From positions 310,001-374,000 of the forward strand of contig QNQO01000546.1 of the NCBI GenBank assembly GCA_003290165.1: a stretch of DNA of 64,000 nt, given 5' to 3'. The notes beneath the pieces are model-generated. The model did not search any database. It was not told the DNA's origin and worked only from the letters and a program-made list of their open reading frames with translations. Origin of the DNA: Berberis thunbergii (lineage: Eukaryota; Streptophyta; Magnoliopsida; Ranunculales; Berberidaceae). Shown one piece after another: positions 23,715 to 33,032 of the stretch. Made by a program: the position numbers and the translations under genes. Each line of letters opens with the position of its first letter. Positions within the stretch are counted from its first letter, which is position 1.

Positions 23715-23754
23715 AGATTGGTTTACTGCTTGATTCAGTTTTCAAGTGGGAGAT

Positions 23755-24195
23755 TGTTGAGATTTGTGGAGGCTGAATATATTTTAGTTTTCTTGTATAA
23801 AAATAGGAAGATTACTTGTATAAGACAATAGAAAATTTCCTTGTATGAGAGAATAGAAAGTTTCCTTGTACGAGAGAATATGAATTTTCCTTGTATGAGA
23901 TAATAGGAAGTTTCCTTGTATGAGAACATATGGTTTCCTTATATTAATCTATATATAGGGTTTCTTGTGGGAGGTTTATGTAGACCTAGAGATTGAGTGA
24001 GGCTTCATTGGTGATTGTAAACCTTGATTCTCAGATTCATAGTGGATTGTGGTGCGTTCTGCGAATGTAGGTAGGATTGGCCAAACCACATTAAATTTTT
24101 GTGTTTTTTGTTTTCTGCTTCGTTTCTTTATTGTATTGGTTTGGTTGCTTGCCTTCGTCTATATTGTTTGGTTTGCTATCTATTGCATTGAATTC
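23755..24195 (+). repeat. 3' LTR of the copia relic
   Basis: It starts TGTTGAGATTTGTGG directly after the polypurine tract. A TATA-like TATATATAGGG lies near 23949. A CTTGTATGAGA-type 30-bp motif repeats about five times at 23788-23930. The right border near 24195 is estimated because the other LTR is missing. Confidence 0.65.
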
Positions 24196-26330
24196 CAAGA
24201 TCTTAGGATTAGTAGTAGCACTAATCCGTAAGATAAAAAACATGGGAATCACACTCCTTGGCCGTCCAAAGCATGTGGTTCTTATGAGACTTTTATTCCC
24301 ACCATTGATCTCAAATTCTAATGGTGAATTTGTGAGTAAACTTCAAATTAGCTTACATTTAAGTGGTTCCGTCATAGATTCACATGGTATAGGATTCCAT
24401 GCAACCAAACGCACCCTAATTGTGAAAACTACCTCCATGATATCTTCACAAAAGTTGTTGCTATTCTGTCAACTATTCAAAGAGCCAGAAAGGACCTTAT
24501 CTTCAACTTTAAGACTTTCGATTCCCACAACCTTGCATGAGAAAGTTATTGTCTATCTATTTACTAGAGCAATCGTTTTGCACGCAGAAATGTAAGTTCT
24601 TATGGATCCAAATGTTGATGATGACTGGTAGAAGAATTTAATGCAAATACTCACATTATCTGGCCCACATAACGCCTCTTCCCCAAATGAATAGTAAAAC
24701 GTAAGTCTTCAACTCTAAATTTCCTTTTCCATTTTACATTTTCCTATTCTTAATAATTACATGTGAAACCAACATACCAATGAACAGTATAGGGGTATTG
24801 TGTCTTTTAACACATTGTCTTCAACCTAATTTTCGGGTTTCGACAATGCCCTCCCAACTAAAGATTATGATTTCATTTTTCAAGTTAATTTTGGTCTCTT
24901 GATTTAAAAAATATTTTCAGAAATATTTTGGTATGTAAAGAAAAAACGTAAAAATTTTGAGGATACACGAAATATATATAATGAATTTCGAGGGTATATG
25001 AAATATGTGAAAACAAAATAAGTTGCAAGTAAATAAATCTATTAAACACATTAAATGAAGCCTAAATACCAAGAAATGAAGGAAACGTGAAATCTATATA
25101 TAATTAAAAAATCAGGGGATGGTTTCAAAAAGAAAATCAGTGGATTGGCTTCAAAAGTCAATAAATAATTAGAAGAAATGTTAATTAGAAAAATCATCAA
25201 AATTTGTGAAAAACATCAAATATTTTCGTAAAAACCAGAAATTTTTCAAAAATTTACCTTTTTGCTAGTTGATTTTTGTACTTTAAGAAAACAAACCCCG
25301 AAGTTTACAAAAAAACCTCATATACCCTCGTAAAAAATGTAAAATTACATTTTGCAAAATCTCATTCCTTGCTCCCAACTATATAATATTTACAAAGAAA
25401 AATGAAAAGGTGGTAAAAATGACAGTATATCTGTGTCTTTAAATGAAAACACTTTTGCATTCTCAAATTCATATTATTTATAATAAAACTCAGACCCTCT
25501 TAATATTCATTAATTATATCTAAGCGTCTAACATAATTTATTTGTATGTATAAAATATAAATAGGCACTGACATCTAACTTTTTTATTTTCCCATTTCAT
25601 AGTTTTTACAATCCAAACCAACCCCTCTTAAATATATTATATCTAAGCTCCTAACATAATTTATTTTAAGCCCTCTTAAATATTGGGAATGGGCTTTGAT
25701 GATGATGATGGCAATCAAAACCGGAATCTCTGAAACGTTGATTAGTTATGTTAAAGACCCTAACATAGTAATTTATTTGAAGTCTTCTAATTATTTATAA
25801 ACTATACATATGCTCTTAAAATATTAAAAAAAGTACTGAATATTCGTGCAGATCACGTCCACCCCTAGTAATGATTAATGTTGCTTACAACATGAACTTC
25901 TTAAAGCCTCCTTTGGCTTTCTTGTTTTTTATGGAACTGGGAAGATTATTGGTATATAGTAAAGGTAGGTGTGACAGCCAGAGTTTTTTTTTTAAGCAAA
26001 AACAATGATGGCAGCAGAGTTAGTTAGATGGTGTTCATCGAGACAGTTCCATGATATTGCCGTCGTCGCTGATTTGTTGTTAGCAGTCAAAGCAGTTGAA
26101 GGAGAAACCCACCATCTAGACTAGACACAAACAAAGAAACCTTATTCAATGCCCAAAATTTGATGCAATAATGGGCAGGTATATTAGAAGATATAGGAAC
26201 TGGATTGTGCACTGACTAGATAAAACTGCTTATGATGTCTCATCTTCCGTTTATATTTCAAAATGTTAATTTCAATCTAGTTGGTATGGTATTAGTTTGT
26301 CGCCGACTAAACACCCTACCTTGGAATTAG
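24196..26330. other. AT-rich intergenic DNA with dispersed repeat copy B and an RTE tail
   Basis: 24236-24420 matches the repeat at 17730-17912. 25681-25711 is a short plus-strand RTE 3' end (GAATGGGCTTTGATGATGAT). The rest is AT-rich with stops in all frames; no gene is seen. Confidence 0.5.
25681..25711 (+). repeat. RTE-type LINE 3' tail fragment
   Basis: The sequence ATTGGGAATGGGCTTTGATG plus further TGA units equals the 3' terminus of the RTE copy at 48268-49040, in the opposite orientation. Confidence 0.6.
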
Positions 26331-26339
26331 TGTTAAATT

Positions 26340-26890
26340 GGTGTTATTGATGCATGACACTAGCTAAGTAACACCACCACTTATACTGATGGACACTACC
26401 ACCCACCAAATTAATTTTTTTGAATTTACTAATGGACATCACCATTATATAAAGAAAAAAACCCTAACCCTAACCCTCATCTTCTCCACTCTCCTTTTCT
26501 TCTCCACAACCGCCGCCTCTTCATCCTCCTCTCCTCCCTTACACCCAAGACCTCGCCACCCACCGTCACCCTTCCTCCTCCCCTTCACCACCCCACCTCA
26601 TTTCACCGCCACCTCATCCTTCTCCTTTTCTTCACCACCACCGCCACATCATCATCCTCCTCCTCCCCTAACACCCCACCACCTCGCCACACCACCTCTC
26701 CTCCCCCCACCACCTCTCATCCTCCTCCCTTTAACCCCAACACCTCGCCACCACCACCTCTCATCCTCCTCCCATTCACCACCACCACCTCTCCACCTCC
26801 TCCGCTTCACCACCACAACCTCATCACCTCTCCTCCACTTCACGACCACCACCTCACAACTGCCACCGCTCATCCCACCTCCTCCAATCT
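26340..26890 (+). repeat. TATA/telobox/CT-rich unit followed by CCACC-rich sequence
   Basis: ATATAAAG at about 26446 is followed by AACCCTAACCCTAACCC and a pyrimidine-rich stretch, an arrangement like plant promoters with teloboxes. About 350 bp of CCACC/CCTCC repeats follow. A diverged inverted counterpart lies at 30600-30975. The open frame at 26389-27120 is proline/threonine/histidine low-complexity and probably not a gene. Confidence 0.5.
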
Positions 26891-27332
26891 TATTCTTCTA
26901 TGGGTTTTTTTTACCATGTTTTTTTTTCTCATTCGCCCTCGCGGCGATTCCTACTAGTGGGAAACCCACACTCACGAGAACCTTCGTGAGGGCAAAAAAA
27001 TTTGAAGATAGCGCAGCAAGAAAAAAGTTATCGCCTCAGTTTGTAAAAAATATGAGGTGTACTCGGATTTCTCATATCGATGGTACCACAAGAACACAAT
27101 TACCGCCTCAATTTAAATAAAATGCAAAAAAACATAAGGCACTATTTTCGAGTGTAAATGTTGAGGAGGACGAGATGCCCATATGTTGATATTGTTAGCC
27201 AATTGTAAATGTTGATATTGTTGATCCGAGATGGCCATATGTTTAGTTTGTATATATAAGAATTTTGGGATGCTGGTTATATAATGCAATTAAAAATTTT
27301 GTGATTATTTGCAATTGCATTATCATTGCTTA

Positions 27333-28654
27333 CAGGGGCGGATCTATGTGTTAGAAAAGGGGGGCAATTGCCCCCCTTATCTTTAAAAAAAAATTTCACT
27401 AAGTTACCCATATTTTTTACATTGCCCCCCTTTTAAATTTTATGTTGCCTCCCTTTGTATGAAATCTTGACTTCTAACTCCACTAAAAATTAAAACAACA
27501 ATTTTTTTTTTTAAACTCCACCCTCACCAATCTCACTTCAATACTCCATTTTTTTTAATATCTTTTTTTAATTCCCACCCTCTCTCTTTATTTCTTTTTT
27601 TTAATATCTCTCTATTAATTCCCACCAACTCATTTAACTCATCCACCCCTACGCACACAGAGAGCAACAAAGAGACCATAAGAAAGGTACCATACATGGT
27701 GGGTTTGCTTTGGGATGCATGTGATCATATTCAAATTAAAATTTTTAATTGGGTTGGGGATTCGAAGGAAATTATGCATCATTATCATCATTGGTTTTCT
27801 TTTATTTGTTAAAAAAATAAAGAAAAGAAAGAATTAGGATTATTTTACCTCAGACTCAACTAGCATATGGTGGTAAGAGTGATAAAAGATTAGTTAACAT
27901 ATTACATTAATTCAGGGGTTGGGATCTGATCTGCTTTGCTTTCTGTCTGATCTTTCAAAATCAAAAGTAATCATTTAGGTTTGGGGCGGTTGGAAAAACA
28001 CGATGGTTGTAGGTTGATTCGGCTAAGCTGTTGTTTGTCCGCTTCGCCTGAGCTACCTCAAAAGAAGAAAATTCTCTCTCTCTATACACACACATATATT
28101 TCCCTTCCGAGAAGACAGACAAGATAAGAAGATAAAAGAGAGTGGGTTGGTTGTGTAAGTGTTATCCTCGAAGGCTCTGACTCAGGAGTGAGTTTCAGAG
28201 AAGAAGAGACAAACGGTCAGATAAAGCAAGAGAAGAAGAAGAAGAAGGAGGATTCCAAATATAAAATTGTTGTTCGACAAATTCACTTGAATCCATCCAG
28301 TCTAGTCCAGCTACTACTGCTACTTACTCCTTGGACTTGGACAATGCCGTCTTGCTGCCTCAAAGCCAGAAAGAAAGCCAGATGTCTGCTCCTCACCAAC
28401 TCCCATCTTATACCACCATGCATGCTTCTGTTTTCTCCAAGTAAAAAATGGAAGCTCTTAATTAACTATGTATAGTTGAATTAAGCATGCCATGTATATT
28501 GTTTGTATAATTGAATTAATCATCTTTCTCTCACAATCACGCCATGTCACCCTGATTGCAAAATATGGTTGTAAAAACCCAATTTTTTAGTATTTTCGTA
28601 AATAGTTATGTATTATTTGCCCCCCTTTATCGGCAATCGTGGCTACGCCCCTGA
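27333..28654. mobile_element. Non-autonomous hAT-type element with CAGGGGCG ends
   Basis: The ends CAGGGGCGGATCTATG and CAGGGGCGTAGCCACG (inverted) bound 1,322 bp. The flanks carry the identical 8-bp duplication ATTGCTTA (27325-27332 and 28655-28662), which fits hAT. Inside both ends are TTGCCCCCCTT blocks. The middle (about 27960-28450) is not typical transposon sequence: it has a CT-rich leader, TATACACACA-like sequence, a GAAGAAGAA tract and a short frame. It looks like the start of a host gene captured by the element. Confidence 0.87.
28188..28475 (+). pseudogene. Possible captured gene start inside the hAT-type element
   Basis: A 95-codon frame follows a CT-rich leader. An inner ATG at 28344 begins MPSCCLKARKKARCLLL. 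I do not recognise either reading. The leader's composition (CT-rich, GAAGAAG purine tract) resembles a plant 5' UTR and differs from the flanking AT-rich transposon sequence. Nothing shows it is expressed. Confidence 0.3.
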
Positions 28655-28949
28655 TTGCTTATAATATTTGCATGCATAATATATAAAAACAAAACAAAAA
28701 CACAACAAAAAACAAAACACACAAACAAAACACTTCCATTTGCATATTCATTTCTCAAAATATTTTAATTTTTCCCATCAAATTCAAAATATAAAATTCT
28801 GCCTTTTAATTCTTACTCAAGACTTCAGCTGCAGAATGAATAAAAAGGGGAGAGGGGTTCTCCCTATCTAAGATCTCTTAACCTATTGTAAGTGTCCTAA
28901 AACATAATTGAGTAGGTAAACAATCGCAAGATCCGCTACATTTTTGGCA

Positions 28950-29780
28950 AAAGACAGAGTCCGGATTCTGGCCAAATGCAGGGGCTGCTGTGAATAATAC
29001 ACATAGCCTCGCATGCTAATGCTGCGTTTGGACAGAAAATAGTCTATTCATTTTTTTTTTTGAATTTTTGTATTTGAATTTGTTTTTCATTTGTTTTTTC
29101 AATTCCTATGGCTTTGCTGCAATATATACATATTTGATTTATTGCTAAACCCCACTTTTGACCATCTCAAGTTGGGGTGTTCAAAAGTGGAGTTTAACAA
29201 TAAATCAAATATGTGAATACTGTATCAAACCCATAGGAATTGAAAAAAATGATAAAAATATTCAAATACAAAAAACAAAAAAATGGACAGAGTATGTTTT
29301 CTATCCAAACGCAGCGAACACCGCAAGTATATCAATACGTTTCGCAACTTCCATTGCATTTGGACAAAAATCAAACTATGTTTCTTGCCCAAAATGCAGT
29401 GGATCGTGCGAGTTGTGTTCATATCCTCGCGTTGTCCGCTGCGTTTGGACAGAAAACAGACTTGGTCCATTTTTTTTTTTTGTCAAGGTGTTCAAAAGTG
29501 GGGTTTAGTAATAAATCAAATATGTAAATACTGTAGCAACCCCATAAGAATTTAAAAAAAAGATTCAAATACAAAAAATCTAAAAATGGACAGAGTGTGT
29601 TTTCTATCAAAACGCAGCGGTAGCTGCACGGATGTGAACACAACTCACACGATTCATTGCGTTTATGGCATAAACAGAGTCCGGTTTCTATCAAAACGCA
29701 GCAGCTCCAACAAGGATGTGTCTTATCCTCGCCTGAGCTGCTGCATTTCGGGCAAAAACCTGATTCTGTTTCATAAAATT
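28950..29780. repeat. Array of about ten inverted and direct copies of a 30-bp motif
   Basis: A motif like ACAGAGTNNGTTTTCTGTCC followed by AAACGCAGC occurs forward at about 28953, 29285, 29376, 29588 and 29674, and inverted at about 29021, 29353, 29439, 29657 and 29739. Copies often sit head to head, giving hairpins. AATAAATCAAATATGTGAAT blocks separate the groups and also occur in both orientations. No coding frame or recognised transposon domain is present. Confidence 0.7.
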
Positions 29781-29939
29781 GTTGAATTTCTGCGATTTGT
29801 AAGATCACATTGCATCCATTTGCTGCGATTGTTATTATTGGGCTCGGTTTTGCCATTGCATTTTGAGTATCTCGGGGAATTATTTCACGTTTTCCTTTGT
29901 CTATGACATCCAAGCATACTTGGGAAAATCACTATGGTT

Positions 29940-30062
29940 GCATAATCACAAGAAAGTTACTTGAGAAAACAAATAAAATTGCTTGAGAAGACAAATAGAA
30001 TTCATTGGGAAGACAAATAAAATTGCTTGAGAAGGCAAATAAAATGAGTTGGGAAGACAAAT
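29940..30062 (+). repeat. Short tandem repeat, unit about 27 bp
   Basis: About four to five imperfect copies of AGACAAATAAAATTGCTTGA and variants follow each other. They end just before a TATA-like sequence. Confidence 0.7.
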
Positions 30063-30099
30063 TCATAACCAATTCATTTAAGTTGTCATTTAAGTTGAG

Positions 30100-30432
30100 T
30101 ATTATAAAAAGGGAGTAGTCTATTAGTATTCATAACCAATTCAAGATAAAGAAGAGAAGATGAAGAGAAAAATGCCAATGTTCAAAGAAGAATCCTCCGT
30201 CGAAGAATGTGATGAGATCCCAAATATGACTCTGTTTGGTATGAGGATCCCCACTCATCATCGTTTTCATTTGATGAAGAGGACGATGATAAGGAAAAAC
30301 TGTCAAATAAGGAAGAGGACACTGAATCATCATATGATGGTGATGGTGCTTAGTGGACTACTACTCCTCCGACGAAGAGGGTCGCGAACGCCAGCCCCTC
30401 AAAGACTTTGTTGACGGTGTCCAAGACAAATA
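30100..30432 (+). other. TATA-like box and short acidic reading frame
   Basis: TATAAAAAGGGAG at about 30104 is followed by ATGAAGAGAAAAATGCC at 30160. One frame is strongly acidic (SFDEEDDDKEKLSNKEEDTE, 30260-30350). I do not recognise a family. It could be a decayed retroelement leader or a short gene fragment; no exon borders were seen. Confidence 0.3.
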
Positions 30433-30599
30433 ATGTATTTTTTATATTTGTTTTGTAATATTTTTAAATATTAATGAAAATTTTACTGTTTAATGTTTGT
30501 TTTTGTGTTTTTGTATTGTAAATTTTTGTTTGTATTTCCTAAAATTTGAAATTGTGTTTGTTAATTCAAATTTGTGTTTGCATTGTGAAGAAAATAAGA

Positions 30600-30975
30600 G
30601 AAAAAAGAAGAAAAACACATAAGAAAGTGAGGGAGAGATGAGTCGGTGTAGACGGCCGGGGGGGGGGGGATGTGATGGTTCTTGATGGAAAAAATAGGGA
30701 GAGGAGAAGAAAGGGAGAGAGGAGAAAAGAGGGAGAAAGGGTGAAAAGAGGAAGACGGTCGGCAATGTGGTGGTTCAGTTGATGGTGGTGGGGTGGTGGT
30801 GCGATAGTGATGATTCTTGATGACAGGAGAAGAGAGGGAGAGAGGAAGAAGACAGGAGTTAGGGTTTTTTATTTTCATTTTTTCCCTTTTATAGTTGGTA
30901 TCTTTCAGTAGTAGTGGTGTCATTCAGAAAGATGGTGGTGTTATTTAGCAACTGTCTGCATGCATTGGTGTGATA
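30600..30975 (-). repeat. Inverted counterpart of the TATA/telobox unit at 26.4 kb
   Basis: On the minus strand: AATAACACCACCATC, then ACTATAAAAGGG, then AAAAAACCCTAAC, a CT-rich stretch and CCACC-rich sequence. The order of parts equals that of 26340-26890. An 11-base G run lies near 30659. Confidence 0.5.
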
Positions 30976-31741
30976 TTGTGAACTTCTCAAATAAAAGTTA
31001 AATGGAATTCTCATTTCTAACTACTACTAATCGAATTGTGGTTCCTTTCTTTTTGAAATGATGATCCAGTCCAACATGCCTCGCATGTGGACGGACCCAA
31101 AGGACCCTACCCTTGATATGAATTGTCCACGTTGAATCCGACTAATTCCATGCTGACCTTGACATCAAGCGAAGACAATCCAACAACTTGGATTGGATGT
31201 GTGTGATCCAATAATGTTAATAATCATGTCCAAAATTCTTGGTATAGGACTACAAAAGAATTATTTATTTTCATCTCCCAAATCTAGCTCCCAAAAGTCT
31301 TCCAAATTTACCTTTTTTTTTTTTTTTTTAAAACACAACCTCAAAAACCATCCATAAAAGTGTAAAAATGTCAAAAACCCCAAAAGTGACCACCAAACAT
31401 GGCTCCTTTACAGTCTCTCTCAATCTCCTTCGTTATCTTTCTAAAATCTAAGCTCTACCTGTGTTAATGACTTTTTCACTCTTTGATTTCATCCACTTGA
31501 AAACCATGTAAAAAAACACTCAAATTCTCCGTTTCTAGATTCCTTGAGACCGTCCGTTTGGTTAAACTCAATATATAAGATCTGTTATTGGAGTGTGAAT
31601 TCATGTCACAGGGTCCATGAAAATTGTTACAGAAAATCATTTGATCAACATTGAAGTTTGACATCCATTAGATGAATAAAAATCTACTTATATGGAAACA
31701 AATTGTACATATAGTACAAATGTACATGTTCTAGTAAAATA
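30976..31741. other. Intergenic sequence downstream of the GRAM-VASt gene
   Basis: AT-rich, with an 18-base T run near 31313. This should contain the 3' UTR and polyadenylation region of the minus-strand gene ending at 31742. No other feature was recognised. Confidence 0.45.
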
Positions 31742-33032
31742 CTACCCCTCGAGTTGTTCAAGGGCTTTGAGATGCCCTTTCAATAATACATGTTCATGCC
31801 GCATCTTTTCCAGCCAAGCCTCTACCATACTCATTTCATCTTTGAGATGGTGAACCCGCTTCTCTAACCAAGCTACAGCCTCTGCTCTATCCCCTCTACT
31901 ACTTGCAATACTATTCATATATTCCACCTGCGATACTACTTGAACTTGAGGTGCTCTTGTTAACAGAACAATAATGCTAAGCTGCATTCCAAATAAACAG
32001 CAAAAAAGATGGAATCAGATAAACCATGTAAAAAATTGCCGAAATGGGATGAAACAGGGGTTGGGAACCACAATTGATATTCACACCCTAGTAAATCATC
32101 ATCATCATCATCAAAGCCCATTCCCGATATTTTCGGGGTCGGCTACACCCTAGTACATCATTCAACATGAAGAATTTCATCAAACTATTATCGGTCCTTT
32201 TGTTTGAAGAAGCAACTCTATTATTTTTCACATAGAAACATATTTAAAACAAAGTATTCATTCATGGATACAAAGATTGTCAATGACAAAGGAAAAAAGT
32301 ATGAGAGTTTGAAGAGAATGATAATGATGATACAAGGTGCAAAATGATGGGCAGGATTTATTTTGATGTGAATAAACTTGTAGATTACCTGCATGAGAAG
32401 AAGCATCAAGACAGAGGCAACAACCAAAACTAGTGGAAAGTGAACTTGGCTTCTTAAATATAAACACAATCTTGTCAATGAGTCGCTAAATAAAGATGCA
32501 TTGAAGGATGCGGAGCTCGGGCCTCCATCCACAGAACCCTCGAGCTGGGAATTAACATTCTTAGAATGAGATACCATCACTGGGATTTGTGGCAGATTCC
32601 TTGCATCATGTAAACTTTCAGGACCCTTTTGGTCTTCATTCGCTTCCAGTTGTAAATTACTATGAATCTGATTGGGAGCAGGACCTGTATCTGCATATTC
32701 AAGTAAAGGAGCACGCATGCGTGAGCACAATCTGGAGTAAAATTTCTTATTATGAAATGGCATGGCATATTCTTGATCCACTATACTCCTGGTCATAAAA
32801 ATATACACTAAGTGCAATCATAGTGAACATACCATTCACATTTTCAAGGTTCTTCTGCTTCAAACGCTCATGTGCCTGCATTGGTTCAAAAAGAAAATAA
32901 TGTATGTGAAAATAAAACCTGTAATAAATCTCGGAAGTTAAGAAGCATAACATAAAGATAATAGGATTACAGTATTTAACCAAAGTGAATAAGCTTCTCG
33001 ACACTCTTCAACTGTGGATTGCTCTATTTTCC
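31742..33032 (-). CDS. VAD1: C-terminal exons of the VAD1-like gene (end of VASt, membrane helix, coiled coil)
   Basis: Exons 33032-32971 ([17 protein letters not shown]), 32875-32833 ([14 protein letters not shown]), 32690-32389 (a Q/N/S-rich spacer, then the helix [17 protein letters not shown]) and 31981-31742 ([12 protein letters not shown], then [17 protein letters not shown] and stop). The helix probably anchors the protein in the endoplasmic reticulum or plasma membrane; the last part is predicted coiled coil. Confidence 0.9.

Larger units (their letters stand above)
20038..24195 (+). mobile_element. Ty1/copia retrotransposon relic, 5' truncated, with a nested element
   Basis: The order integrase, RT, RNase H marks Ty1/copia. 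Integrase: KLRSDNGGEYIIDGFKRY at about 20095, LQNGVVERMN, then HIKVFGCVSYVYIS near 20510. RT: QLDVKIAFLHGDLG near 21325 and YVDGMLVA near 21583 (the second catalytic D is changed to G). RNase H: LSTTESEYVAITEVSKY at 22200. Many stops break the frames. A polypurine tract (CAAGTGGGAGA) precedes a 3' LTR at 23755. A Mutator-like element (22575-23714) lies between RNase H and this tract. gag, protease and the 5' LTR are absent. Confidence 0.9.

Noticed and set aside
26458..26480. Interstitial telomere (CCCTAA repeats)
   Set aside because: Only about three units are present, in a TATA-proximal position. This fits a promoter telobox, not telomeric DNA.
26389..27120. 243-codon open frame on the plus strand
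   Set aside because: It is almost entirely Pro/Thr/Ser/His low-complexity from CCACC-type repeats, with an equally open opposite strand. No domain, signal or intron structure supports a gene.
28950..29780. CRISPR-like array
   Set aside because: The motif alternates in orientation, spacers vary in length and are themselves repeated, and no cas genes exist in this eukaryotic DNA.
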